A stretch of DNA of 64,000 bases from Sulfurimonas lithotrophica (GTDB lineage: Bacteria > Campylobacterota > Campylobacteria > Campylobacterales > Sulfurimonadaceae): the NCBI RefSeq assembly GCF_009258225.1, contig NZ_CP043617.1, positions 806,001 to 870,000 of the forward strand. The letters run 5' to 3'. Below, piece by piece: positions 50,865-59,918 of the stretch; position 1 is the first letter of the stretch, and each line of letters opens with the position of its first letter. The notes under the pieces are model-generated. The model was not told the DNA's origin. It did not search any database and saw only the letters and a program-made list of their open reading frames with translations. Made by a program: the position numbers and the translations under genes.

Positions 50865-51863
50865 ATGAATAAAACAATAACTTTAGCTCAGGGGAATGGC
50901 GGAGTTGAAAACAATGAGTTGATCTCAAAAGTATTTTATAAAGCATTTAAAAATGAGATTTTAGAAAAAAGCGAAGATGCCGCGGTAATACAAAACGGCT
51001 CGCTTGCGTTTTCAACCGATAGTTTTACCGTAAGTCCTATTTTTTTTGAGGGTGGCAATATAGGAAAGTTAGCCGTATGCGGAACATGTAACGATTTAGC
51101 CATGATGGGTGCCAAGCCCAAATATCTTACTTGCAGTGTTATTATTGAAGAGGGTTTTGCCCTGAGAGATTTGGAAAAAATAGTCCGCAGTATGAAGAGT
51201 GAATTAGAGTTAAATGGCGCTATTGTTGTTAGCGGCGATACAAAGGTAGTACCTCGCGGAAGTGTTGATAAGATATTTATAAACACAACAGGAGTGGGCG
51301 AGATTACAAAAGAGGGCATCAGCTCAAACAAAATAAGTAAAGATGATGTGATTTTAGTAAACAGAGATATAGGATGCCACGGAGCTACCATCTTTATAGC
51401 CCGTGAAGGAATTGAGATGGACTCTGAGCTTGAAAGTGATTGTAAATCTTTATATCCGCAAGTAAAAGCTTTAATAGATGCAGGGATAAATATTACGGCT
51501 ATGCGTGATGCTACACGCGGAGGTGTCGGGGCTGTTTTAAACGAATGGGCAAAACAGTCAAATATATGCATCGAAGTAGAAGAAGAAAGAATCCCTGTTA
51601 GGGATGAGGTAAAAGGTGTATGTGAGATGCTGGGCTTTGAAGCTACATCTTTGGCAAATGAAGGCACGTTTGTACTTGCGATAAAAAAAGAGGATAAGGA
51701 AAAAGCACTTGAGATTCTAAAGGTTTTTGAAGACAACTCATATGCGTGCGAGATAGCAAGTGTGACAGATGAGCATCTGCAAAAAGTAATACTTAAAAGT
51801 TCATGGGGGACTAAAAGGTTCTTAGATACTCCAACAGGTGAGTTACTTCCTAGGATTTGTTAG
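50865..51863 (+). CDS. hypE: HypE, thiocarbamate dehydratase for CN ligand synthesis
   Basis: 332 residues of the PurM/SelD fold. HypE accepts a carbamoyl group from HypF on its C-terminal Cys and dehydrates it with ATP to a thiocyanate. The start TLAQGNGGVENNELI, FSTDSFTV (ATP site), GTCNDLAMMGA, SGDTKVV, ATRGGVGAVLNE and the terminal P-R-I-C (C332) are all in place. There is no strong ribosome site before its ATG, suggesting coupling or weak translation. The end overlaps the upstream extension of the hypX frame. Confidence 0.95.
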   Translation: MNKTITLAQGNGGVENNELISKVFYKAFKNEILEKSEDAAVIQNGSLAFSTDSFTVSPIFFEGGNIGKLAVCGTCNDLAMMGAKPKYLTCSVIIEEGFALRDLEKIVRSMKSELELNGAIVVSGDTKVVPRGSVDKIFINTTGVGEITKEGISSNKISKDDVILVNRDIGCHGATIFIAREGIEMDSELESDCKSLYPQVKALIDAGINITAMRDATRGGVGAVLNEWAKQSNICIEVEEERIPVRDEVKGVCEMLGFEATSLANEGTFVLAIKKEDKEKALEILKVFEDNSYACEIASVTDEHLQKVILKSSWGTKRFLDTPTGELLPRIC

Positions 51864-51864
51864 T

Positions 51865-53514
51865 TTGAGAATATTACTTTTGGTATCTGCTTTTAACTCT
51901 CTTTCACAAAGTGTATATACATATCTAAAAGATAATAAACACGAAGTTGTAGTTGAATTTTTTATAAGTGAAGATGAGTTAAATAAAACCATAAAAGAGT
52001 TTTTACCGGATATTATCTTTGCACCTTATCTTAAAAAATTCATCCCAAAAGAGATTTACGAAAAAACTCCTACATATATATTGCATCCGGGGATAAGAGG
52101 CGACCGAGGACACAATGCACTTGATAATGCACTAAAAGAAAACAAAGATGAATGGGGTGTAGTAATCCTTCGTGCAAATGAGGAGTTTGATGCAGGTGAT
52201 ATATACGCAGAAGTTAATTTTAAAATGCGTGAAGATACAAAAGCATCTATATACAGAGACGAGGTTACAAATTCTGCTTTAAAAGCCTTGGATAAACTTC
52301 TTGAAAATATTAAAGATAAAAGTTTTATACCAACTTCTCAGCTAGATGCACCTTTTCACACTTACCTTACCCAAAACGACAGGGCAATCGACTGGGAGAG
52401 AGACAGTTCAAAAGATATTATAAAAAAAATAAACTACAGCGATTCATATCCTGGTGTAAAAGATGAGTTCTTTGGTATAGAGTGCTATCTGTTCGGGGCT
52501 CACGAAGAAGAGAGGTTCAGAGGTGGAGTGAAAGAGGTCTTGGCAAAGCGTGACGGTGCTATATGTGTCGGAACAAAAGACTCTGCTATTTGGATAAGTC
52601 ACTTAAAAGAGCTAGGCAGGTTTAAATTGCCTGCCACCTATGTACTAAAAGATAAGATTCAAGGTGTTAAAGAAGAGAGGCTTCCACTATTATTTGATAT
52701 GAGTTATAAAACTTTTTATGAGATAAGCGTAACAAGGGACGGTGACGTATCATACCTTTGTTTTAACTTTCATAACGGTGCCATGAGTTCTGAGCAGTGC
52801 ATTAGGTTAAAGTATGCGTTTGATTTTTTAAGAGAAAACTCAAAAGTAATAGTCCTAGTCGGTGCAAAAGAATTTTTCTCAAACGGAATCCATCTAAACA
52901 TACTCGAAGACTCAAAAAAGCAGGGTGAAGACGGTTGGAGCAATATTAACGCTATGAACGATTTGCTAAAATCGATTATATTTGCCGATGATGTTGTGAG
53001 CGTTGCATCTCTGCATAAAAATGCAGGGGCGGGTGGTTTGTTCTTGGCCTTAGCCTGTGACAAGGTCATAGCAAGGGATGGTGTAGTTCTAAATCCACAT
53101 TATAAAACACTTGGACTAAGCGGTAGTGAGTACCATACTTACACTATGGCAAAAAGAGTAGGGCAAGAACAGATGGATAAACTGCTTGATGATTGTTTGC
53201 CTATAAGTGTGCAAAATGCTAAAAGTATAGGCTTGATAGATGAAGTATGTGGGAGGGAAAATTATTTTCAAGATTTAAAAGAGTATGCAAAAACTTTTTT
53301 AGAAGATGAAGATTCATATGATGATTTTATATATGAAAAACAAGATTATCTTGATGAGAACAAAGAGTATATAAATTCCTGCAAAGAGAACGAACTAAAA
53401 GTTATGCATCCGCAGTTTTGGGATGAACAAAGTGAGTTTCATAAACTAAGACATGAGTTTGTATATAAAACATGTCCTATAAAAACACCGGAGAGATTCA
53501 AAAATCATGCATGA
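51865..53514 (+). CDS. hypX: HypX/HoxX, makes the CO ligand of the Ni-Fe site
   Basis: 549 residues from TTG 51865, which gives the family-like start [17 protein letters not shown]; a GTG at 51838 inside hypE is the alternative. Residues about 1-260 resemble a formyltransferase ([43 protein letters not shown]), and about 290-500 an enoyl-CoA hydratase/crotonase fold ([27 protein letters not shown]). HypX takes a formyl group from N10-formyl-tetrahydrofolate through formyl-CoA to CO, allowing hydrogenase assembly in the presence of oxygen. Its presence suggests an organism that makes hydrogenase under micro-oxic conditions. It overlaps hypA by eight bases. Confidence 0.92.
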   Translation: MRILLLVSAFNSLSQSVYTYLKDNKHEVVVEFFISEDELNKTIKEFLPDIIFAPYLKKFIPKEIYEKTPTYILHPGIRGDRGHNALDNALKENKDEWGVVILRANEEFDAGDIYAEVNFKMREDTKASIYRDEVTNSALKALDKLLENIKDKSFIPTSQLDAPFHTYLTQNDRAIDWERDSSKDIIKKINYSDSYPGVKDEFFGIECYLFGAHEEERFRGGVKEVLAKRDGAICVGTKDSAIWISHLKELGRFKLPATYVLKDKIQGVKEERLPLLFDMSYKTFYEISVTRDGDVSYLCFNFHNGAMSSEQCIRLKYAFDFLRENSKVIVLVGAKEFFSNGIHLNILEDSKKQGEDGWSNINAMNDLLKSIIFADDVVSVASLHKNAGAGGLFLALACDKVIARDGVVLNPHYKTLGLSGSEYHTYTMAKRVGQEQMDKLLDDCLPISVQNAKSIGLIDEVCGRENYFQDLKEYAKTFLEDEDSYDDFIYEKQDYLDENKEYINSCKENELKVMHPQFWDEQSEFHKLRHEFVYKTCPIKTPERFKNHA

Positions 53515-53848
53515 ATATTCAATAGTACAAGCTTTAATAGACAGCTGTGAAGAAAACGCAAAACAAAACCAAGCAAGCAAAGTTACAAAAGTAGTAGTAA
53601 AGATAGGTGTAATGAGCGGTGTTGAACCACATCTTCTTGAAATAGCATTTAATACTTTTAAAGATGGGACTATGTGTGCAGATGCAGAGTTTGTTATGAA
53701 TATACAAGAGATAAGAGTTTTATGTGAGAGTTGTATAAAAGAGAGTGAACTAAAAAAATTAGAATATTTATGTCCAAACTGTGGAAGTAATCAGCTGAAA
53801 GTACTTGACGGCGAAGATATGTATCTGATGCAACTTGAATTAGAGTAG
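53507..53848 (+). CDS. hypA: HypA nickel metallochaperone
   Basis: 113 residues. Starts M-H-E-Y-S-I-V, where His2 is the nickel ligand. The zinc site is formed by C73, C76, C89 and C92 (LCESC and LCPNC). HypA passes nickel with HypB to the large subunit and in some relatives also to urease; no urease gene is present here. Overlaps hypX by eight bases and ends the hyp block; a TATAAT for rplU follows 31 bases later. Confidence 0.96.
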   Translation: MHEYSIVQALIDSCEENAKQNQASKVTKVVVKIGVMSGVEPHLLEIAFNTFKDGTMCADAEFVMNIQEIRVLCESCIKESELKKLEYLCPNCGSNQLKVLDGEDMYLMQLELE

Positions 53849-53879
53849 CTGATTAAATAAAACTTAAAGCTTCTTTGGG

Positions 53880-53885
53880 TATAAT
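53880..53885 (+). promoter_or_regulatory. -10 box of rplU-rpmA
   Basis: TATAAT, preceded by TTTGGG and an A/T-rich stretch, 45 bases upstream of the rplU ATG; AAGGA at 53919-53923 is the ribosome site. Confidence 0.7.
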
Positions 53886-53930
53886 TCCGCACTTTTTTAA
53901 ATTAGAATTATGAATTGACAAGGAATTGTA

Positions 53931-54239
53931 ATGTACGCAATTATCAAAAATGGTGGTAAGCAATATAAGGTTGAAGAAGGCGATATCTTATTATTAGATA
54001 AAATGTCTTTAGAGCCAAAAGCTACTATCGAAATCGAAGAAGTTCTTGCTGTAAATGCAGGTGAGCTTAAAGTTGGAGCTCCATATGTAGATGGTGCTAA
54101 AGTTACTGCTGAAGTAATTAATGAAGGTCGTGATAAGAAAGTTGTAATCTTTAAAAAGCGTCGTCGTAAAGACTCTAAAGTTAAAAGAGGTTTCAGAAGA
54201 GACTTCACACGTGTTCGTATCACAAAAATCGCTGCATAA
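53931..54239 (+). CDS. rplU: 50S ribosomal protein L21
   Basis: 102 residues, normal length. Starts [18 protein letters not shown] and ends with the basic [32 protein letters not shown]21 binds 23S rRNA domain I next to L20. First gene of the L21-L27 pair, with rpmA 28 bases on. Confidence 0.98.
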   Translation: MYAIIKNGGKQYKVEEGDILLLDKMSLEPKATIEIEEVLAVNAGELKVGAPYVDGAKVTAEVINEGRDKKVVIFKKRRRKDSKVKRGFRRDFTRVRITKIAA

Positions 54240-54267
54240 TTAGCGAATAAAATAAAGGAGAGATAAA

Positions 54268-54525
54268 ATGGCACATAAGAAAGGTCAAGGTAGTACACAA
54301 AATAATCGTGACTCGGCTGGTAGAAGACTTGGTGTTAAGAAATATGGTGGTGAATCAGTAGTAGCTGGTAACATCATTATTCGTCAACGTGGAACTAAAA
54401 TCCACCCGGGTAAAAATGTTGGTATGGGTAAAGATCATACAATTTTTGCTCTTGTTGACGGTGAAGTGAAATTTGAGCGTAAAGATAAAAAACGTCAACA
54501 AGTTTCAATTATTCCTGCTGCATAA
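54268..54525 (+). CDS. rpmA: 50S ribosomal protein L27
   Basis: 85 residues. Starts [28 protein letters not shown], so it lacks the cleaved leader found in Firmicutes, and its N-terminal tail can reach the peptidyl transferase centre directly. AAAGGAGAG lies ten bases before the ATG. Followed immediately by a strong terminator. Confidence 0.98.
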   Translation: MAHKKGQGSTQNNRDSAGRRLGVKKYGGESVVAGNIIIRQRGTKIHPGKNVGMGKDHTIFALVDGEVKFERKDKKRQQVSIIPAA

Positions 54526-54539
54526 TTCTTCAAACATTT

Positions 54540-54568
54540 AATATTTGGGTAAAAACCCAAATATTTTT
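54540..54568 (+). terminator. Rho-independent terminator after rpmA
   Basis: Perfect 11-bp stem AATATTTGGGT / ACCCAAATATT with loop AAAA, followed by a T-run (TTT-C-TTT). It separates the ribosomal pair from obgE. Confidence 0.88.
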
Positions 54569-54583
54569 CTTTCAATTTTAGAG

Positions 54584-54589
54584 TATAAT
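54584..54589 (+). promoter_or_regulatory. -10 box of obgE
   Basis: TATAAT after the rpmA terminator, 45 bases upstream of the obgE ATG. Confidence 0.65.
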
Positions 54590-54634
54590 CTCTTACACAA
54601 TTTATTAAAATTTTTCAAAACAAAAGGATATACG

Positions 54635-55735
54635 ATGTTTACGGACAGTGTCGAATTAAAAGTTTCTTCTGGTAAAGGCGGTCCTGGTTGTGTGTCGTTT
54701 CGTAGAGAAAAGTTTGTACTAAACGGTGGTCCAAACGGTGGAGATGGCGGAAAAGGTGGAGACATCTATTTCAAATGTGACAACAATACTCATACACTTT
54801 CTGCTTTTCAGCGTAAAATGCATATAAAAGCCGACAACGGTATGCCGGGTGAAGGCTCGAACATGACTGGAAAATCAGGCAAGAAAAAAGTTATCATTGT
54901 ACCTCCCGGAACTCAGATTATAGATATGCAAAGCGGTGAAGTTCTTTTTGATATGATTAAAGACGGTCAAGAGGAAAAGTTTTTAGAAGGCGGAAAAGGC
55001 GGACTTGGAAATACCCACTTTAAAAGTTCGACTAAACAACGCCCAACTTACGCTCAACCTGGTCAAAAAGGTGAGAGTAGAGAGATAAAACTTGATCTTA
55101 AACTGATTGCTGATGTCGGTCTGGTAGGCTTTCCAAATGTCGGTAAATCAACTCTGATCTCTACAGTTTCAAATGCCCGCCCTGAGATTGCAAACTATGA
55201 GTTTACTACACTTACTCCAAAACTTGGTCAAGTTAACATAGGTGATTTCGAGTCTTTTATCATGGCTGATATTCCTGGAATTATCGGTGGAGCACATGAA
55301 GGTAAAGGACTTGGAATTAAGTTTTTACGCCATATTGAGCGTACGAAAACCTTACTTTTTATGATTGATTTGGCATCTTACAGAGATTTAAAAGAGCAAA
55401 TCGAAGTTTTAAAAGATGAAGTTGCATCTTTTTCAGAAAAACTTGGGAGTTCTAAGTATGCTATCGCACTAACTCGTACGGATATTATAAATCCTGATGA
55501 GTTAAACGATTTAGTTCAAAGCTTTTTAGATATTATAGGTGTTAAAGCAAATACTAAAAGTGATTTTAATTTTGATGATAATATACCTTATTTTGTTCAA
55601 GAGAGTGCAGACGAGACTTTAGGGTTTGATAAATCTATGCCTTATTTTATTGCACCGATATCTTCGGCTACACATAAAAATATAGATGCATTAAAACATG
55701 CCTTGTTTAATTTAGTACAAAGTGACAGAAGGTAG
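54635..55735 (+). CDS. obgE: GTPase ObgE/CgtA
   Basis: 366 residues from ATG 54635, placed by AAAGGA eight bases upstream and by the family start MFTDSVELKV; the frame is open further upstream only across the promoter. The Gly-rich Obg domain (GGPNGGDGGKGGDIYF, GTQIIDMQSGEVLFD) covers residues 1-155, and the G domain has P-loop GFPNVGKST, switch DIPGIIGGAHEGKGLG and TRTD for base recognition. It acts in late 50S ribosome assembly and stress response. The end overlaps the open frame of fmt. Confidence 0.96.
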   Translation: MFTDSVELKVSSGKGGPGCVSFRREKFVLNGGPNGGDGGKGGDIYFKCDNNTHTLSAFQRKMHIKADNGMPGEGSNMTGKSGKKKVIIVPPGTQIIDMQSGEVLFDMIKDGQEEKFLEGGKGGLGNTHFKSSTKQRPTYAQPGQKGESREIKLDLKLIADVGLVGFPNVGKSTLISTVSNARPEIANYEFTTLTPKLGQVNIGDFESFIMADIPGIIGGAHEGKGLGIKFLRHIERTKTLLFMIDLASYRDLKEQIEVLKDEVASFSEKLGSSKYAIALTRTDIINPDELNDLVQSFLDIIGVKANTKSDFNFDDNIPYFVQESADETLGFDKSMPYFIAPISSATHKNIDALKHALFNLVQSDRR

Positions 55736-55742
55736 TTATACC

Positions 55743-56651
55743 GTGCGTGTTATCTTTATGGGGACACCCGATTATGCCGAAGCAATACTTGCTAAACTAA
55801 TAGATACCGATGGTATTGATGTTGTTGCAGTTTACACTCAGCCTGATAAACCGGTGGGTCGTAAAAAGATATTAACCCCTCCTGTTGTAAAGACTTTGGC
55901 ACTAGATAATAATATAGATGTGTATCAGCCAAATAGACTTCGTGATGAAGATGTTGTTAATGAGCTTTTAAAAATAGAATGTGATTATATTGTTGTAGCA
56001 GCATACGGTCAGATACTTCCAAAGGCTGTACTTGAACATGCCCCATGTATAAACCTTCATGCATCAATTCTACCACAGTATCGTGGAGCAAGCCCGATCC
56101 AGCAGTCACTTTTAAATAACGATGCTAAAACCGGTGTTACTGCGATGCTTATGGATGAAGGTTTGGATACGGGCGATATTATAAAGATAGAAGAGATAGA
56201 AATTCCAAAAGATATGATAGTCGGTGAGCTTTTTGATGCACTGACAAAAATAGCAACAGATTTAACTGTTGATGTAGTTCAAAACTATGATAACTATACA
56301 CCTGTAAAACAAGATGATTCAAATGCTACCCATTGTACAAAAATTACAAAAGCAAACGGTTTGGTAGAATTTGAAGATGCATATGATCTATATAACAAGT
56401 ATCGTGCATATACACCTTGGCCGGGGATATATTTACAAAGTGGATTAAAACTAAAGCAAATATCTTTATTAGATTCCCAAAAAGACGGTGAAGCAGGAAA
56501 AATCATATCTATAAATGAAAACAGTGTAGATATCTCTTGTTTAAAAGGTTCTATTAGAATATACAAAGTTCAGCCGCAATCCAAAAAAGAGATGGATGTT
56601 ATCTCTTATATAAACGGAAAAAGACTATCTATTGAAGATAACTTATCTTAA
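55743..56651 (+). CDS. fmt: Methionyl-tRNA formyltransferase
   Basis: 302 residues from GTG 55743, giving the family start RVIFMGTPDYAEAILAKL; an earlier GTG at 55722 would add seven unrelated residues. The enzyme formylates initiator Met-tRNA with N10-formyl-tetrahydrofolate. Active-site motif INLHASILPQYRGASPIQQSLL carries the catalytic Asn-His-Asp set with GLDTGDII further on; the C-terminal OB domain includes YRAYTPWPGIYL. It overlaps birA by 20 bases. Confidence 0.95.
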   Translation: MRVIFMGTPDYAEAILAKLIDTDGIDVVAVYTQPDKPVGRKKILTPPVVKTLALDNNIDVYQPNRLRDEDVVNELLKIECDYIVVAAYGQILPKAVLEHAPCINLHASILPQYRGASPIQQSLLNNDAKTGVTAMLMDEGLDTGDIIKIEEIEIPKDMIVGELFDALTKIATDLTVDVVQNYDNYTPVKQDDSNATHCTKITKANGLVEFEDAYDLYNKYRAYTPWPGIYLQSGLKLKQISLLDSQKDGEAGKIISINENSVDISCLKGSIRIYKVQPQSKKEMDVISYINGKRLSIEDNLS

Positions 56652-57267
56652 AAGTGTTGACTCGACACAAACTTATCTTAAAAATCTTATTTTAAAATCT
56701 GAGATAAAACTACCTCATGCCGTTTGTGCCGAGATACAAAATGCGGGCATTGGAAGCAGAAACAACAAATGGAGCGGGATAGAAGGTAATCTGTTTTTAT
56801 CTTTTGCAATAAAACTGAGTGATTTGCCAAAAGATTTAAAACTAGAATCTGCTTCTATATATTTTGCATATATTTTAAAAGAAACTCTTGCAGAAGAAAA
56901 TTCAAAAGTTTTTTTGAAATGGCCCAATGATTTTTATGTTAATAATAAAAAAATAGGCGGTATGATTACAAATATAGTCTCAGATGTTCTAATTTGCGGA
57001 GTTGGTTTAAACTTAGTAGATGCACCTGAAGATTTTGAAAAACTTGATATTGTTGTATCTAAAGAAAAGTTATTAAATAGTTTTTTTAAAAATGTTCAAA
57101 ATTTAATCTCATGGAAGCAAATTTTTAGCAAATATAAGTTAGAATTTTATCAAAACAGAAACTTTTTTACACATAATAATACTTATAAGGTTTTATTATC
57201 AGAAGCTGAGCTTCAAGATGATGGCTCTATAATTGTTAACGGTGAAAGGATATATAGTCTAAGATGA
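56632..57267 (+). CDS. birA: Biotin-[acetyl-CoA carboxylase] ligase, no DNA-binding domain
   Basis: 211 residues starting at TTG inside the end of fmt. It attaches biotin to carboxylases. Motifs: TYLKSVDSTQTYL, AEIQNAGIGSRNNKWSG (the usual QT-x-GRGR loop altered to QNAGIGSRN), FLKWPNDFYVNNKKIGGM and VICGVGLNLV. The N-terminal HTH of E. coli BirA is absent, so it cannot repress biotin genes. It overlaps parA by four bases. Confidence 0.9.
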   Translation: MKITYLKSVDSTQTYLKNLILKSEIKLPHAVCAEIQNAGIGSRNNKWSGIEGNLFLSFAIKLSDLPKDLKLESASIYFAYILKETLAEENSKVFLKWPNDFYVNNKKIGGMITNIVSDVLICGVGLNLVDAPEDFEKLDIVVSKEKLLNSFFKNVQNLISWKQIFSKYKLEFYQNRNFFTHNNTYKVLLSEAELQDDGSIIVNGERIYSLR

Positions 57268-58046
57268 GCGAAGTTATAGTAATAGCAAATCAGAAGGGTG
57301 GTGTCGGTAAAACAACCACTGCTGTAAATCTTGCCGCTTCACTTGCTGTTGCTGAGAAAAAAGTTCTTTTAATAGACTCAGATCCGCAGGCAAATGCGAC
57401 TACCTCTTTAGGCTTTCATAGAAACGACTATGAATTTAATATTTACCATGTATTAATAGGTACTAAAAAACTTAAAGATATTATTTTAAAATCAGATCTT
57501 CCGACACTGCATCTGGCTCCCTCAAATATAGGTTTGGTAGGAATTGAGAAAGAATACTACGATGCCGACAAAGCAAAAGGTCGAGAACTTGTTCTTAAAA
57601 ATGCTATTGCAAACGTAAAAAAAGATTATGATTATATTATTATAGATTCACCTCCTGCACTTGGACCGATGACTATAAATGCACTCTCGGCTTCAAATTC
57701 GGTTATTATCCCTATTCAGTGTGAATTTTTTGCATTAGAAGGTTTAGCACAACTTTTAAATACCGTTAAACTTGTTAGAAAATCAATTAATCCAAAGCTT
57801 AGAATTAAAGGTTTTGTGCCTACTATGTTCTCTGCGCAAAATAATCTTTCTAAGCAGGTATTTGCTGATTTAAGACAACATTTTAAGACAAAGCTATTTC
57901 GTGATTTAGAAGATAAAATCATAGTAGTGCCGAGAAATGTAAAACTGGCGGAATCACCTTCTTTTGGAAAACCGGCTATATTATATGATGTAAAATCTGC
58001 CGGGTCTTTGGCATATCAAGATTTAGCACAGGCGGTTATTGCATAA
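57264..58046 (+). CDS. parA: Chromosome partition ATPase ParA/Soj
   Basis: 260 residues with a deviant Walker A NQKGGVGKTTTAVNLAASL, DSDPQANAT, and Walker B YIIIDSPPALG. It binds DNA as an ATP dimer and moves ParB-parS complexes to segregate chromosome origins. It overlaps birA by four bases and parB by one. This parAB-atp order is typical of the phylum and suggests that the origin may not be far away, but no origin is visible here. Confidence 0.96.
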   Translation: MSEVIVIANQKGGVGKTTTAVNLAASLAVAEKKVLLIDSDPQANATTSLGFHRNDYEFNIYHVLIGTKKLKDIILKSDLPTLHLAPSNIGLVGIEKEYYDADKAKGRELVLKNAIANVKKDYDYIIIDSPPALGPMTINALSASNSVIIPIQCEFFALEGLAQLLNTVKLVRKSINPKLRIKGFVPTMFSAQNNLSKQVFADLRQHFKTKLFRDLEDKIIVVPRNVKLAESPSFGKPAILYDVKSAGSLAYQDLAQAVIA

Positions 58047-58897
58047 TGAAGTCGCAAAAGTTAGGACGCGGTTTAGATGCACTCCTTGGTGAAATAGATG
58101 AAGCTTATGATAATGAAGGTTCTTCAAAAGATTCTATAATAGAACTTGATTTAAAATCAATTCGTCCAAACCCTTATCAACCCAGAAAGCATTTTGATGA
58201 TGAAGCACTTGGAGAACTTGCCAACTCTATCAAACATGATGGACTTATTCAACCTATAGTAGTTACCGAAGATGTAGATGGTTATATTTTAATAGCCGGA
58301 GAGAGAAGATATCGTGCTTCTAAGCTTGCTAAACTTAAAACAATCCGTGCAATTATTCAAAACTCGGATGAGCAAAAGATGCGTCAATTTGCTCTAATTG
58401 AGAATATTCAGCGTCAAGAGTTAAATTCTATAGAATTGGCAAATGCATATGGGGAACTTTTAAAACTTCATAATATAACTCAAGAAGAATTAGGATCTAA
58501 AATTCATAAAAGCCGTACGCATATTACAAATACAATAAGACTTCTTCAATTATCGCCAAAAACGCAAAAAGCATTAATAGAAGGTAAAATAACGGCAGGT
58601 CATGCTAAGGTTTTAGTTGGACTTGATGAACGTCAACAACAACTTGTCGTAAATTCAATAGTAGGTCAAAAGCTGAGTGTTCGTGAAGTTGAATCTATGA
58701 TAAAAAGCTTAAAAAATGAACAATTTTCTTCAAATAAGCTGAATAAAGAAACAGCAAAAAAGCTAGATTTTACAAATATTCAGACAAAATTTGATGATTT
58801 GGGATTTAAAGTTAAAAGCTCTCAAAATAAGCTGACTATCGAATTTAAAGACAACTCAGATATAGAAAAACTACTCACTTATTTAAACAATCTATAA
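58046..58897 (+). CDS. parB: Chromosome partition protein ParB/Spo0J
   Basis: 283 residues. Starts KLGRGLDALLG, then the ParB CTP-binding domain (IRPNPYQPRKHFDDEALGELANSIKHDGLIQPIVV, GERRYRASKLA, ENIQRQELNSIELA) and the HTH (TQEELGSKIHKSRTHITNTIRLLQLS, GKITAGHAKVLVGL). It loads on parS sites as a sliding clamp. No full parS site was found in the window. A weak A/T-only hairpin follows before the atp promoter. Confidence 0.96.
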   Translation: MKSQKLGRGLDALLGEIDEAYDNEGSSKDSIIELDLKSIRPNPYQPRKHFDDEALGELANSIKHDGLIQPIVVTEDVDGYILIAGERRYRASKLAKLKTIRAIIQNSDEQKMRQFALIENIQRQELNSIELANAYGELLKLHNITQEELGSKIHKSRTHITNTIRLLQLSPKTQKALIEGKITAGHAKVLVGLDERQQQLVVNSIVGQKLSVREVESMIKSLKNEQFSSNKLNKETAKKLDFTNIQTKFDDLGFKVKSSQNKLTIEFKDNSDIEKLLTYLNNL

Positions 58898-58914
58898 AAA
58901 TTATAAATTTTTTT
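58896..58914 (+). terminator. Weak A/T hairpin after parB
   Basis: AAAAATT-ATA-AATTTTT followed by TTAT overlaps the parB stop. With no G-C pair it is a doubtful terminator. Confidence 0.3.
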
Positions 58915-58948
58915 ATCTAATTTAACAAATATTTCAATTTTATCATTG

Positions 58949-58954
58949 TATAAT
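58949..58954 (+). promoter_or_regulatory. -10 box of the atp operon
   Basis: TATAAT followed by a strong ribosome site TAGGAGGT at 58966-58973 in front of the atpF' ATG at 58977. Translation from the upstream ATG at 58953 would begin inside this box, so it is not the start. Confidence 0.72.
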
Positions 58955-58976
58955 GGCGCAACTTTTAGGAGGTGCT

Positions 58977-59399
58977 ATGTTAGATATTAATCCGATATTG
59001 CTGATAGCTACATTGGTTGTATTTCTTACACTTATCGCTACTCTTAACAGTTGGCTATATAACCCGTTATTCGCTTATATGAATAAAAGAGATGATGACA
59101 TTAAAAAAGACATGCAAAAAGCAGGTACTAACGATAATGAAATCAACGAATTAAATAATAAAGCTGAACAAATAGTTATGGATGCTAAACTGGAAGCTGC
59201 AACTTTAAGAGAAAAAGTAATCGCAGACGCAAAAGAGTTAGCTGAGAGTAAGTTAGAAGCTAAGAGAGCCGAATTGGCTAATGAATATTTAGAGTTTGAA
59301 AAAACTTTGGATGAGGCTAAAGAGGTATTAGAGAAAGATTTAGAGTCTCAAATGCCAATTTTTAAAGATTCACTAAATGCTAAATTTAGTCAACTGTAA
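58977..59399 (+). CDS. atpF': ATP synthase subunit b' (stalk)
   Basis: 140 residues from ATG 58977, fixed by AGGAGG six bases upstream. One membrane helix (INPILLIATLVVFLTLIATL) is followed by a long charged coiled coil. It pairs with the b subunit encoded next to form the peripheral stalk that holds F1 still; separate b and b' genes are the rule in this phylum. First gene of the atp operon. Confidence 0.9.
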   Translation: MLDINPILLIATLVVFLTLIATLNSWLYNPLFAYMNKRDDDIKKDMQKAGTNDNEINELNNKAEQIVMDAKLEAATLREKVIADAKELAESKLEAKRAELANEYLEFEKTLDEAKEVLEKDLESQMPIFKDSLNAKFSQL

Positions 59400-59408
59400 G
59401 GATGTTAA

Positions 59409-59918
59409 GTGATTAAAATTATACTATTACCGCTAATGGTATCAACATACGCGTTAGCATCTGGTGGTGAAGGTGGCACGGATATAGTTCAAAGAACTGT
59501 AAACTTTGCTTTGTTTGCCGGACTTATTTGGTATTTGGTTGCAGAACCTGCTAAAGCTTACTTCAAAGGAAGAAGTCAGGGGATTGCAGATGAATTGCAA
59601 AAGGTTAAAGATAGATTAAAAGAATCTGATGACCTTAAAAAAGAAGCACTTGCAAAAGTTAGCGAAGCTGAAAAGTTTGCTATTGAATTGCAAGAATCAT
59701 CAAAAAAAGAGAATAAAATCTTAAACGATAATATCATGGCACAATGTGAGAAGGATTTAGTTAATTTAACTAATGCACAAAAAACACATATGGATTTTGA
59801 ACAGCGTAAAATGGTAAGAAAAGTTGTAGAAGATACTATTACTAAATTACTTGCTGAATCAACAAATGATTTTGATAAAGAAGCTATGGCTAATGTTATC
59901 TTAAAGAAGGTGGCATAG
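59409..59918 (+). CDS. atpF: ATP synthase subunit b (stalk)
   Basis: 169 residues from GTG 59409. An N-terminal hydrophobic stretch looks like a signal peptide (IILLPLMVSTYALA) before the membrane helix NFALFAGLIWYLVAEPAKAYF; the rest is a coiled coil. Such a leader is seen in b subunits of relatives, as I recall, and may be cut. The stop touches the atpH ATG with no gap. Confidence 0.92.
   Translation: MIKIILLPLMVSTYALASGGEGGTDIVQRTVNFALFAGLIWYLVAEPAKAYFKGRSQGIADELQKVKDRLKESDDLKKEALAKVSEAEKFAIELQESSKKENKILNDNIMAQCEKDLVNLTNAQKTHMDFEQRKMVRKVVEDTITKLLAESTNDFDKEAMANVILKKVA

Noticed and set aside
50936-51736. 266-codon open frame antisense to hypE
   Set aside because: hypE has every family motif on the + strand; the antisense frame has no recognisable domain and lacks a plausible start region.
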